DNA from: Methylomonas rhizoryzae
GTDB lineage: Bacteria; Pseudomonadota; Gammaproteobacteria; Methylococcales; Methylomonadaceae
DNA: 64,000 bases
Reading direction: 5' to 3'
Assembly (NCBI RefSeq): GCF_008632455.1
Contig: NZ_CP043929.1
Span: forward strand, 4,490,006-4,554,005
A program made the position numbers and the translations under genes. Positions 27,594-36,356 of the stretch are shown here, piece by piece. The notes under the pieces are model-generated. The model was not told the DNA's origin, searched no databases, and saw only the letters and a list, made by a program, of their open reading frames with translations. Numbering within the stretch: position 1 is the first letter of the stretch; every line of letters begins with the position of its first letter.

Positions 27594-28822
27594 TAGTGGT
27601 TATGCTTATCTACTACCGATTGATAAAATTCCAACAGCCTACCAATCCTATCTTCAGCAACAACCTTTTTCATGTTCTGCCGAATGTAATTTTTCATTAA
27701 TTTCAATTCTTCCGGCGAAAGTGACAGCAACTTATGAATAGCTTTTTTCAATGATTCTGGATCAGAATTTTCAGCCAAAAATCCAGTTCTTCCATCTATG
27801 ATCATTTCCTCCAGACTTGATTCATACGTGCCAATGACTGGCGTCTCCAGAAATAGCGCCTCAAGGCAGGCATTTGGATAATTATCTAACTTTGATGGAA
27901 TCAATACCGCTTTAGCATTCATAATAAAGGGAAATAATTGACTTCTATTAAGCGGCGAAAAAAAATATAAGCGTTCTAAAACCGAAATATCACATTTGCT
28001 TTTAATATAACTTTGCCACGTTGTATGCCCTATTTGATCCAAGCCTACGCCATTGTCCTGGCCTATAAATACAAAACTAATATGATTGTACCGATCTAGG
28101 ATACTGCCAACTGCATCAGCTATTACATCTATACCTTTTATAGGGTCAAACTGATTGAAATACAAAATGTACTCAAGCTCGACTCCACTCTTATCATAAA
28201 CTGTATAATCAAGAACAATGTTACCCGGCTCGACTACTGTATAGATAGTCTCTATCTCTACCTTCGTCTTTCTATATGTCAATTCAGAAGTACTTTTACA
28301 TGGCGAAAAAACTGCGGCGGATTTATTTAACTTGTAAATCGTGAACATATGATTTAAGCAATCTATAATTTTCCTCTGCTTTAAATGAGCGAAATACGCC
28401 GGTGGAAAACAAGACAAGCGACAAACGACAGGAGCTCTATTAAACTTTCTTAAAATATATAGCCCTAACACCTCTCCATAAGGCAAGATTGGAATTTGAA
28501 CAATATCGAATGGAGTACTTTTGTCTATTACTGAAAACCCCAAAAAAAGCCGTCTATCGACCAATATCCCTACAAGAAATTGGCATAGTATTCTTAATAA
28601 AGGAACATCGTTAATCCAGTTTGAAAACTTAATTGTCGCATCTATTTCGTAGATATGTACCTCATTATCTTTCCAATAATAATTTCTATTTGACAACAAG
28701 ATTATATAAGCTTCATGACCTTTAGATGCCAAAAAATACGACGTTTTCTTTAAATAAGCTGCCAAACCGCCATGCGGAGTTTTCTCGGTTGGATATTCGG
28801 AGGTAATAAACGCAATTCGCAT
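27593..28822 (-). CDS. Family 4 glycosyltransferase
   Basis: This protein of about 409 aa starts MRIAFITSEYPTEKTPHGGLAAYLKKTSYFL, a classic GT4 N-terminus with a glycine-rich acceptor loop. The C-terminal domain has YFNQFDPIKGIDVIADAV and IPSKLDNYPNACLEALFLETPVIG. The open frame extends 16 codons upstream into asnB, but the Met at 28822 matches the family start and lies 5 bases after the asnB stop. The coding sequence is very AT-rich (I counted 25% GC in 28321-28380), well below the flanking chromosome. Confidence 0.85.
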   Translation of the reverse strand: MRIAFITSEYPTEKTPHGGLAAYLKKTSYFLASKGHEAYIILLSNRNYYWKDNEVHIYEIDATIKFSNWINDVPLLRILCQFLVGILVDRRLFLGFSVIDKSTPFDIVQIPILPYGEVLGLYILRKFNRAPVVCRLSCFPPAYFAHLKQRKIIDCLNHMFTIYKLNKSAAVFSPCKSTSELTYRKTKVEIETIYTVVEPGNIVLDYTVYDKSGVELEYILYFNQFDPIKGIDVIADAVGSILDRYNHISFVFIGQDNGVGLDQIGHTTWQSYIKSKCDISVLERLYFFSPLNRSQLFPFIMNAKAVLIPSKLDNYPNACLEALFLETPVIGTYESSLEEMIIDGRTGFLAENSDPESLKKAIHKLLSLSPEELKLMKNYIRQNMKKVVAEDRIGRLLEFYQSVVDKHNH

Positions 28823-28827
28823 TATAA

Positions 28828-30750
28828 TTATCTCTTGCTCAACCACGCTTGAAACATCAGCACATTCCAAAGGAGATATTCATGATTATCGCCAGCCAAA
28901 TGAGCTTTCCATAATTGCTGAATATAGTCTGGATTCAAAAATTCGTTTTTCTGAATGCTCCGCTGGTCCAAAAGACTTTCAGCCCAATCTCTGAGACTCG
29001 TTCTGAGCCATTGACCTATGGGAACTCCAAATCCCATTTTGGGACGTTGAAACAAGTGCTCAGGCACATATTCGTTCAGCAACTTTCTCAATATCAATTT
29101 CCCTTGTTTTTTATCAACCTTTAAATCTAAAGGGAGTCGCCATGCCTGTGAATATATCCGATGATCAAGCAGCGGAACGCGAACCTCCAATCCGACAGCC
29201 ATACTAGCACGATCAACTTTGGTTAATATGTCATTGGGAAGATAATCGGTAGTGTCTAATAATTGGAACTCTTCGATGTAATTATTAAAATGGCGATTGT
29301 ACAGGGCTTCTCTATCGATATTATTACTTATTTCTTTGCTCACCAGTAAGTTATAGTCTCCCTGCCATTGCATCATATTTTTTAAATACGTTTCAATAGG
29401 ATTGGCGGATACCCTATCGGCGTATCGATGTGCCTTATAACCTAAGTTCGTTATTTTTAGTTTCGAAGGCATACTCCGCGAAATTACATCCCAGGTTCTT
29501 TTATCAATTTTTTTAATATTATTCCCAATAATGCGTCTCAATTTTTGATTAAGGAATGGCAGCATCAAAGGACTATTATGTACAAAATATCGGTCATATC
29601 CGGCGAAAATCTCGTCGCCGCCATCACCTGAAAGAGCGACGGTAACTTCCTGTCGGGTTAATTTCGAAAGAAACAATGTTGGAATTTGTGAGGAGTCGGC
29701 AAAAGGTTCATCATAAACACCTCCTAATTCTTCAACAATTGACAAGCCTTGAGTCGAAGTCATATAGGCTTCAGTGTGGTCAGTCCCAAGGTATTGAGCA
29801 ATTTCTTTTGCGTAGTTGGCTTCGTTATAAGACGTTTCCTCAAAGCCTATAGAAAAAGTCCGAATTCGTTTGATACTTGATGATTGCATAATTGCTACAA
29901 CCAGCGAAGAGTCTATTCCTCCGGATAAAAACGCACCGACTGGTACGTCGCTAACAGTTGTTATATTCACTGCGTTATTAATCAATTTTTCCATTTGATC
30001 AATATAATCACTGGCGTTACGGTATCTTATGCTTTGTTTTTGCCGCAAGGCTTCTTCCAGTGCATCCCAATATATTATTTCTTTATATGTAAAATCGCTA
30101 TTAAATTTAATTATACTGCCAGGCTTTACTTTTACCGCACCCTTATATATCGAACAATTACTAGCTACATAACCGTGCTTAAGAAAACTAGACACTGCAT
30201 CAATATCAATTTCACTCTGAAACCCGGGATAATATTTGAACGTTTTAACCTCTGAGCCAAAAAGTATAACCCGTGAGTTTAAGTACATGTACAAAGGCTT
30301 TATCCCGAATCGATCTCTTACTAGATAAAGTTCGCGACTTTTTATATTCCAAACTGCAAACGCAAACATTCCAATTAGTTTTTTAACCGTTTGTTCCACT
30401 CCCCATTCAGCGCATGCCTCCAATATCACCTCAGTATCCGAATGACCTTTGCACCATCTACCGATCGCTTCTAACTCCCTTTTTATTTCCTCAGTATTAT
30501 ATACTTCTCCATTATATGAAATTATAAGTTGTTTACAACTTGACAACATAGGTTGGCGCCCTAATTCCGACAAGTCACGAATAGCCAGTCTACGATGACC
30601 TAGAGCCAGTGAATTGTTATTATCTATCCAGACACCGCGACCGTCAGGCCCTCGATTTTCGAGCGCATCCGTCATACAATTAATAATATTTTCAAGCTCA
30701 ACCCGTGACAAGCTTGAGCTTCGTACCCACAGGCCGGATATTCCACACAT
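28828..30750 (-). CDS. asnB: Asparagine synthetase-like glutamine amidotransferase of the glycan locus
   Basis: This 640-aa protein has an N-terminal class II glutaminase domain with the nucleophile Cys2 (MCGISG), RGPDG and SYNGEVYN. A synthetase domain follows, with the ATP pyrophosphatase loop SGGIDSS (276-282) and SGDGGDEIFAGYDRY. By sequence it could make asparagine. In polysaccharide loci, however, such proteins are often thought to amidate sugar carboxyl groups (WbpS-like), which fits its position between wzt and the glycosyltransferases. Sequence alone does not decide between the two roles. Confidence 0.88.
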   Translation of the reverse strand: MCGISGLWVRSSSLSRVELENIINCMTDALENRGPDGRGVWIDNNNSLALGHRRLAIRDLSELGRQPMLSSCKQLIISYNGEVYNTEEIKRELEAIGRWCKGHSDTEVILEACAEWGVEQTVKKLIGMFAFAVWNIKSRELYLVRDRFGIKPLYMYLNSRVILFGSEVKTFKYYPGFQSEIDIDAVSSFLKHGYVASNCSIYKGAVKVKPGSIIKFNSDFTYKEIIYWDALEEALRQKQSIRYRNASDYIDQMEKLINNAVNITTVSDVPVGAFLSGGIDSSLVVAIMQSSSIKRIRTFSIGFEETSYNEANYAKEIAQYLGTDHTEAYMTSTQGLSIVEELGGVYDEPFADSSQIPTLFLSKLTRQEVTVALSGDGGDEIFAGYDRYFVHNSPLMLPFLNQKLRRIIGNNIKKIDKRTWDVISRSMPSKLKITNLGYKAHRYADRVSANPIETYLKNMMQWQGDYNLLVSKEISNNIDREALYNRHFNNYIEEFQLLDTTDYLPNDILTKVDRASMAVGLEVRVPLLDHRIYSQAWRLPLDLKVDKKQGKLILRKLLNEYVPEHLFQRPKMGFGVPIGQWLRTSLRDWAESLLDQRSIQKNEFLNPDYIQQLWKAHLAGDNHEYLLWNVLMFQAWLSKR

Positions 30751-30828
30751 TTTGCTAATTAGTTTTTTCGATTACGATTATTAAATTTTCACTTTAATTG
30801 GCGCAAAGTTTCCCAACACAACTATTCT

Positions 30829-32118
30829 TTACAATTTAATATTTGAAGTATTCCTTATATTCCACTCGCACTTCATAGTAATTACCCCTGTTCTTCCACC
30901 ACGCGTACTATTTGCCAGGCATGGGATATCGCCTGTTGTAAACTGTATATTATCTATACAATCTATAATGCCTGTATCAGGATGCCACAACAGCACTTTT
31001 ACTCCATATGACTTGTTATGGAACATAATATTTCCAGGAATTATTACTCGTGCATGATACTCTCCAGACTGATCAGGTGTTTTCAGACCGGCATCTTCAG
31101 GAAACGATCCAAATATTTGATTTTTATATTCATCCAGTAATGCGACAGTAATTTTCATTTCGCTTACAGGCTTTGCGATAACAAAACACATATCAATAAA
31201 CGTATCGTTATTTGGAAAAATTACATTAAGTTGAGTATCTGTGGAGTTAGTCACTTTGATTGATGTTATTTGCGCATCTTTGTCGTGTTCATATTGCTTT
31301 CTTGTCCATTCGAGGTACTCTTTAGCGCTACCTAGTGTGGCTAGGTAATCTCGGCAAGCCTCGTTAGATGTTTTCTGGCTTATCATTTCACCGTAGGCCA
31401 ACAGGATGCATGTGGTACATAGCTGTTGAATAAAAGACAGGTTGTGGCTAACGAAAATGACAGTTCTTCCGCTATGTCCTATTTCCTCCATCTTACCTAG
31501 ACACTTCGCTTGGAATTTTGCATCGCCTACAGCAAGCACTTCGTCAATTATGAGAACTTCCGGCTCCAAATGCGCCGCAACCGCAAATGCCAGCCTGACA
31601 TACATCCCGGACGAATAATGCTTGACCGGCGTATCCAAAAACCTTTCCACTTCCGCGAATTCAACTATTTCGTCGAACTTACGTTGAATTTCATGCTTGC
31701 GCATACCGAGAATCGCGCCGTTTAGATAGATATTTTCCCGGCCGGTCAGTTCGGGGTGAAAACCGGTCCCGACCTCGAGCAAACTTGACACCCGCCCGTT
31801 GATGACGACTTTTCCCGTCGTCGGGTGAGTGATCCGGCTTAGTATCTTAAGCAGGGTGGATTTTCCCGCGCCGTTTCTACCGATAATGCCAACTCTATCG
31901 CCTTGCTCGATCTCGAAATTGAGGTCTCTTAACGCCCAAAATTCTTCCCGGCTTTGCGCCGTTTCGATACTTGCAAAAGGATGAACGATGCGGCTGCCGA
32001 GTCGGCTGATGCCACTAGTGAGTTTTTCCGCCAGGGTTTGATAGGTGTACCTGCTCTGTTGCTGATGTTGAATGCAGTAACTCTTACCCAGATTTTCGAC
32101 TTTGATCGCGACACTCAT
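30829..32118 (-). CDS. wzt: O-antigen/polysaccharide ABC exporter ATPase with C-terminal glycan-binding domain
   Basis: This 429-aa protein has an ABC ATPase domain (residues 1-245): Walker A GRNGAGKST (80-88), signature region HYSSGMYVRLA (168-178) and Walker B VLIIDEVL. A C-terminal extension (about 270-429) of Wzt_C type is predicted beta-rich. In characterised systems this extension recognises the end of the finished chain before export by Wzm. Base composition changes sharply inside the gene: 31021-31080 has 38% GC (counted), while 32221-32280 in wzm has 58%. The break falls near residues 195-240. Confidence 0.93.
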   Translation of the reverse strand: MSVAIKVENLGKSYCIQHQQQSRYTYQTLAEKLTSGISRLGSRIVHPFASIETAQSREEFWALRDLNFEIEQGDRVGIIGRNGAGKSTLLKILSRITHPTTGKVVINGRVSSLLEVGTGFHPELTGRENIYLNGAILGMRKHEIQRKFDEIVEFAEVERFLDTPVKHYSSGMYVRLAFAVAAHLEPEVLIIDEVLAVGDAKFQAKCLGKMEEIGHSGRTVIFVSHNLSFIQQLCTTCILLAYGEMISQKTSNEACRDYLATLGSAKEYLEWTRKQYEHDKDAQITSIKVTNSTDTQLNVIFPNNDTFIDMCFVIAKPVSEMKITVALLDEYKNQIFGSFPEDAGLKTPDQSGEYHARVIIPGNIMFHNKSYGVKVLLWHPDTGIIDCIDNIQFTTGDIPCLANSTRGGRTGVITMKCEWNIRNTSNIKL

Positions 32119-32136
32119 GTAATAAAGGCCAAGCTG

Positions 32137-32967
32137 TTACAGACTATCGGCAAACTGGCGTTCGGTGCGCATAAAATACCGATAGCCGATCAAAAAAAGC
32201 AGGATGGAAACGCCTGTCGACAACCCAAAGCGCTGCCAGTCCAACTGCACCGAATCGCCAATCACCATCCAGCGGAAACCGTCGATAACGCCTACCATGG
32301 GATTCAGGGAATAGAGGGAGCGCCATTGTTCAGGTATCACCCGGCTGCTGAAGCCGACCGGAGAGATATACAGCCCGATTTGCACTAAAAACGGAACGAC
32401 GTAACGGAAATCCCGATACTTGACGTTCAACGCCGATATGAGATAACCGAGCCCTAATGCCGTGATAGCGGCCAGCAGCAGAAAACCCGGTAACAGCACT
32501 ATCGCAAGCGAAGGTACGAAACGGTACCACGCCATCATTACTATCAATAGCGCGAAGGAAATGAAAAAATCGACCGTATTGACCAACAATGGCGCAGTCG
32601 GCGCGATGATTCGTGGGAAGTAAACCTTGCTGATCATCGCCGAATTGTTGACGACCGCGTTTGCGGCTTCGCTCAGCGTGTTGGCAAAGAAGTACCAAGG
32701 CAGCATCGCGGTGAAAACCATGATCGCGTAGGGTGCTTCGCCCTCACTCGGCATTTTGGCGAGGCGTCCGAACACCACGGTAAACACCAACATCGTTAAC
32801 AGCGGCCGTAATATCGCCCAGGTTGCACCGATTGCGGTTTGCTTGTAACGCACTTTAAGATCGCGCCAGGCTAAGAAATAGAATAAATCCCGGTACTCCC
32901 ACAATTCGCGACCGGCATCGCTGATGGTTTTCTGCGGGGTGATAACTGTTTGCTGATATTGGTGCAT
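32137..32967 (-). CDS. wzm: O-antigen/polysaccharide ABC exporter permease
   Basis: This 276-aa ABC-2 type permease has six predicted membrane helices and starts with a cytosolic segment ending YFLAWRDLKVRYKQTAIGATWAILRPL, the coupling region typical of Wzm/TagG. Together with Wzt it moves undecaprenyl-linked polysaccharide across the inner membrane. It is the first gene of the minus-strand glycan operon, and its base composition matches the main chromosome. No promoter is obvious in the 283 bases upstream. Confidence 0.93.
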   Translation of the reverse strand: MHQYQQTVITPQKTISDAGRELWEYRDLFYFLAWRDLKVRYKQTAIGATWAILRPLLTMLVFTVVFGRLAKMPSEGEAPYAIMVFTAMLPWYFFANTLSEAANAVVNNSAMISKVYFPRIIAPTAPLLVNTVDFFISFALLIVMMAWYRFVPSLAIVLLPGFLLLAAITALGLGYLISALNVKYRDFRYVVPFLVQIGLYISPVGFSSRVIPEQWRSLYSLNPMVGVIDGFRWMVIGDSVQLDWQRFGLSTGVSILLFLIGYRYFMRTERQFADSL

Positions 32968-33250
32968 TCGTCAAGTCGAAGGGATATTCTCAAATGCGCA
33001 TAAGGCGCGCAACCTTGTTGGGGCATTTCAAGTTTAGCGGAGCGACTAACAATGCCGGCTACACAGTTAAAGCCCGCTATCGGTCTATCTTTCATCGTTG
33101 GGCACGCCCAAAGCTACTTTTTTGCTATCCGTGCTGGCCGAATTAGCCATCGGCGCTGATTACTGGACAACTCTAGTCGGTTTTTCACACAATAGGGCCC
33201 GCTATCTACAGTAATTTTTTCTCACCCTCTTTTAACTCCTTGTATTTGTG

Positions 33251-33604
33251 ATGCAAACCCCAACCATCGTCATATACGGCATCAAAAACTGCGATAGCGT
33301 AAAGAAAGCGCGCGCTTGGTTCGATGGCCGTAATCTTGCCTATCATTTCCACGATTACCGGACCGACGGTTTGGACGCGGAGTTATTACGGCAATTCGTC
33401 GCTACCCTCGGCCTGGATGCGGTGTTGAATCAACGTAGCACCAGCTGGCGGCAGCTAAGCGAAGACAGCAAACGCGACCTCACCCCGGAAAAAGCCTTAC
33501 AGCTGATGCTGGAAACCCCGACTTTAATCAAAAGGCCGATCGTTTCCATCGACGAACGCCTGTTGGTCGGCTTTGATCCCGAACAAATCTCCGCACTGCT
33601 ATGA
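33251..33604 (+). CDS. ArsC/Spx-family reductase-like protein (YffB-like)
   Basis: This 117-aa thioredoxin-fold protein begins IVIYGIKNCDSVKKARAWF, with a single Cys14 in the CxxxxK setting of the ArsC/Spx superfamily, and ends with TLIKRPIVSIDERLLVGFD. It matches the YffB/YfgD-type group, which has no proven arsenate activity. The neighbour dapE overlaps its stop by ATGA, and a yffB-dapE order is also known in E. coli. A GTG lies one codon upstream (33248); I prefer the ATG. Confidence 0.88.
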   Translation: MQTPTIVIYGIKNCDSVKKARAWFDGRNLAYHFHDYRTDGLDAELLRQFVATLGLDAVLNQRSTSWRQLSEDSKRDLTPEKALQLMLETPTLIKRPIVSIDERLLVGFDPEQISALL

Positions 33605-34728
33605 GCGATACCCTGGAACTGTTACAACGCCTGATTCGACTGGAATCGGTCACCCCGGCCGATGCCGGCTGCCAAGACGTGTTGGCCGAATGCTTAACCC
33701 CTTTGGGTTTCGTCGATGAGCGTCTTCCATTTGCCGATACCGAAAATCAATGGTTGCGGCGTGGCACTCGCAGCCCCTTGTTCGTGTTTTTGGGCCATAC
33801 CGATGTAGTTCCGCCCGGCCCGGCCGAGGCTTGGGGTTCTGCACCGTTCAAACCCAACATCCGCGACGGCAAACTATTCGGTCGCGGCACGGCCGACATG
33901 AAAGGCAGCATCGCCGCATTCGTCACTGCCGTCGAGCGCTTTCTGACTCGGCATCCCTCGCACAAAGGCTCGATCGCGGTGTTGATGACCAGCGACGAAG
34001 AAGGCATTGCCACCCACGGCGTCGTCAAAGTCGTCGAAGTTCTGGAGGCGCGGCGCGAGAAAATCGATTGGTGTTTGGTGGGAGAGCCTTCCAGCAGCAA
34101 AACCGTGGGGGACGTGATTCGAGTCGGTAGGCGCGGGTCCTTATGCGCCAAATTAACCGTGTTCGGCATCCAGGGCCATGTGGCCTATCCGGAATTGGCC
34201 GCTAATCCGATTCACGCCTTTGCTCCGGCTTTACAAGAATTGACCGCCGAAGTTTGGGATAACGGCAACGCCTTCTTTCCGCCCACCCGCTTGCAGGTTT
34301 CCAACATCAACGCCGGTACCGGCGCGGAAAACATTATTCCCGGTCAATTGGAGGCCTTATTTAACTTGCGTTTCAGTACCGAGCTGAACGAAGCGGCCAT
34401 CAAAGCCCGCACCCACGCCATCTTCGACAAATACGGCTTCGACTACCAAATAGACTGGCGCTTGTCGGGTAATCCGTTTTTAACCGGCTCCGGCGAATTG
34501 TTGCAGGCTACCCATGCCGCAATCCGAGCCGTTTGCGGTATTGAACCGATAGACGACACCGGCGGCGGCACCTCCGACGGCCGCTTCGTGGCGCCTACCG
34601 GCGCGCAAGTAATCGAACTAGGCCCCTGCAACGCCAGCATCCACAAAGTCGACGAACACATAGGTTTGGAGGAACTGGAAACCTTAAGCCGGATTTACGA
34701 GCAAATATTGATCAATTTGCTCGCTTGA
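33601..34728 (+). CDS. dapE: Succinyl-diaminopimelate desuccinylase
   Basis: This 375-aa zinc metallohydrolase (M20 family) removes succinate from N-succinyl-LL-DAP, giving LL-DAP for lysine and peptidoglycan. Metal-site motifs visible are FLGHTDVVPPG, GRGTADMKGS and MTSDEEG, and a late EHIGLEELE. The length equals E. coli DapE. Its start overlaps the yffB-like stop (ATGA 33601-33604). Together with dapC and dapD at 6-8 kb, the window encodes three steps of the succinylase branch. Confidence 0.96.
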   Translation: MSDTLELLQRLIRLESVTPADAGCQDVLAECLTPLGFVDERLPFADTENQWLRRGTRSPLFVFLGHTDVVPPGPAEAWGSAPFKPNIRDGKLFGRGTADMKGSIAAFVTAVERFLTRHPSHKGSIAVLMTSDEEGIATHGVVKVVEVLEARREKIDWCLVGEPSSSKTVGDVIRVGRRGSLCAKLTVFGIQGHVAYPELAANPIHAFAPALQELTAEVWDNGNAFFPPTRLQVSNINAGTGAENIIPGQLEALFNLRFSTELNEAAIKARTHAIFDKYGFDYQIDWRLSGNPFLTGSGELLQATHAAIRAVCGIEPIDDTGGGTSDGRFVAPTGAQVIELGPCNASIHKVDEHIGLEELETLSRIYEQILINLLA

Positions 34729-34760
34729 TTTTCTGCGTTTTCGTTTACGAGGAGTGACAC

Positions 34761-35489
34761 ATGAACTGCCACCAAGTGGATTACCAAATCGTCGGTCACG
34801 ACATCCAGATGGTCGAAGTGGAATTGGACCCGGGCGAAACGGTGATTGCAGAAGCCGGCGCGATGACCTACATCGAACAGGACATCGATTTCGAAACCAA
34901 GATGGGCGACGGCTCCGGCGGCGTCATGGATAAATTGTTCGGCATCGGCAAAAGGATGCTGACCGGGGAGTCGGTGTTCCTGACCCATTTCACCAACAAG
35001 GGAAAACAAAAACGGCGGGCGGCATTTTCCGCGCCTTATCCGGGCTCGGTCATTGCGTTGAATCTTGCGGAACTGGGCGAACAGGTGATTTGCCAGCGCA
35101 GCGCGTTTTTAGCGGCGGCCTTCGGCACCAAGGTGGATATTGCGTTCAACAAGCGCTTAGGCAGCGGTTTTTTCGGCGGCGAAGGATTTATCCTACAACG
35201 CTTGCGCGGCGACGGCATGGCATTCGTTCACGCCGGCGGCACGGTCATCCGCAAGGACCTGCGCAACGAAACCCTGCGTCTGGATACGGGATGTTTGGTC
35301 GCCTTTAGCGGCGACATCGATTACAACATCGCACTCAGCGGCGGCTTGAAAAGCATGTTGTTCGGCGGCGAAGGTTTGTTTTTAGCGACCATGAAAGGTA
35401 CCGGCTCGGTATGGGTGCAAAGTATGCCGTTTTCGCGGCTTGCGGAGCAGGTGATAGGTCATTTGCCGCCGGTTGGCGACCAAGGTTAA
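34761..35489 (+). CDS. TIGR00266/AIM24-family protein
   Basis: This 242-aa predicted cytoplasmic beta-rich protein has the signature AEAGAMTYIEQDIDFETKMG at residues 30-49, repeated Gly-rich GGEGFILQRLRGDGMAFVHAGG segments, and a second repeat GGEGLFLATMKGTGSVWVQS. The family is conserved in bacteria and related to mitochondrial AIM24; its function is unknown. A strong GAGGAG ribosome-binding site precedes the ATG. It follows dapE by 32 bases on the same strand. Confidence 0.87.
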   Translation: MNCHQVDYQIVGHDIQMVEVELDPGETVIAEAGAMTYIEQDIDFETKMGDGSGGVMDKLFGIGKRMLTGESVFLTHFTNKGKQKRRAAFSAPYPGSVIALNLAELGEQVICQRSAFLAAAFGTKVDIAFNKRLGSGFFGGEGFILQRLRGDGMAFVHAGGTVIRKDLRNETLRLDTGCLVAFSGDIDYNIALSGGLKSMLFGGEGLFLATMKGTGSVWVQSMPFSRLAEQVIGHLPPVGDQG

Positions 35490-35600
35490 GTAATTAGCCG
35501 AGTTTTGCCAATTGCCTGACCAAAGCTTACAACGATCGGTCACGGGCCTGGACGTCTTCGGGTGCCGAGGTTCGTCAGCCCGTTCGCGGCTCGAAAACTG

Positions 35601-36338
35601 TCACTCCCGACCGGACAGCCACAACTTCAAATACTTGTAATAGGTGATTTCTGCATTGGAGACAGCCAACATAAAGCCTTGCGGGCCGTCCAATATCGCC
35701 AGCCGCAGAAAATATGTGCGGAAAAACGTCCAAAAGGCTTTGGCAACCGCTGCGGACAAGCAGGATACCTCTCCGCGCTCTCGTAACTTTTGCGCCCCTA
35801 AAGTCGAATAGCTGTTGACTTTTGCCAACACCTCTTCCAAATTCACATAGCTTTCGTGCAAGATGGGATTTTGTAAACGCCCAAGCTCACCGTTTACTAT
35901 CACCCGCTCGTGCACCAAATCGTCGCTAAACCGGCCGGCTTTGGAGCGAAACAGTCGCACGACGTAATCCGGCCACCAGCCGCCGTGTTTAATTTGCCGG
36001 CCGCAATAGCTGGATAACCTGGGGATTTGATAGCCAGAACAAACGCCGGTCCGCATCACGGTTTCGATCTCGGTTCTTAACGCCTCCGATACCTGTTCGT
36101 CCGCATCCAGCGATAACACCCATTCGTGGCTGGCTTTCTGCAGTGCGCGTTGTTTTTGCGGGCCGAATCCCGGCCAATCCGTACTGTAAACCCGGTCGGT
36201 AAACTGTCGGCAAATTGCTACGGTATCGTCGTTGCTGCCGGAATCCAACACGACGATTTCGTCGGCCCAAGCCACGGATTGCAGACACTTAGCAATATGG
36301 GCCGATTCATTACGGGTGATGACGATGACGCTGAGCAT
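35601..36338 (-). CDS. Family 2 glycosyltransferase, LPS core WaaE/KdtX-like
   Basis: This 245-aa protein has MLSVIVITRNESAHIAKCL, VLDSGSNDDTVAIC and SLDADEQVS, then the region ISYCGR-like SSYCGRQIKHGGWWPDYVVRLFR characteristic of WaaE-type inner-core transferases. It would add a glucose or similar sugar to the LPS core heptose in the cytoplasm. The open frame could begin at a TTG two codons upstream, but the ATG at 36338 is preferred. It is last in a minus-strand run with GT2, ligase and GT9. Confidence 0.88.
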   Translation of the reverse strand: MLSVIVITRNESAHIAKCLQSVAWADEIVVLDSGSNDDTVAICRQFTDRVYSTDWPGFGPQKQRALQKASHEWVLSLDADEQVSEALRTEIETVMRTGVCSGYQIPRLSSYCGRQIKHGGWWPDYVVRLFRSKAGRFSDDLVHERVIVNGELGRLQNPILHESYVNLEEVLAKVNSYSTLGAQKLRERGEVSCLSAAVAKAFWTFFRTYFLRLAILDGPQGFMLAVSNAEITYYKYLKLWLSGRE

Positions 36339-36356
36339 AGACAACCGTTCCTACCA

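Noticed and set aside
22600..31500. Reading the AT-rich segment as a prophage or integrative element
   Set aside because: No integrase, attachment repeats, structural or mobilisation genes; all genes belong to glycan synthesis.
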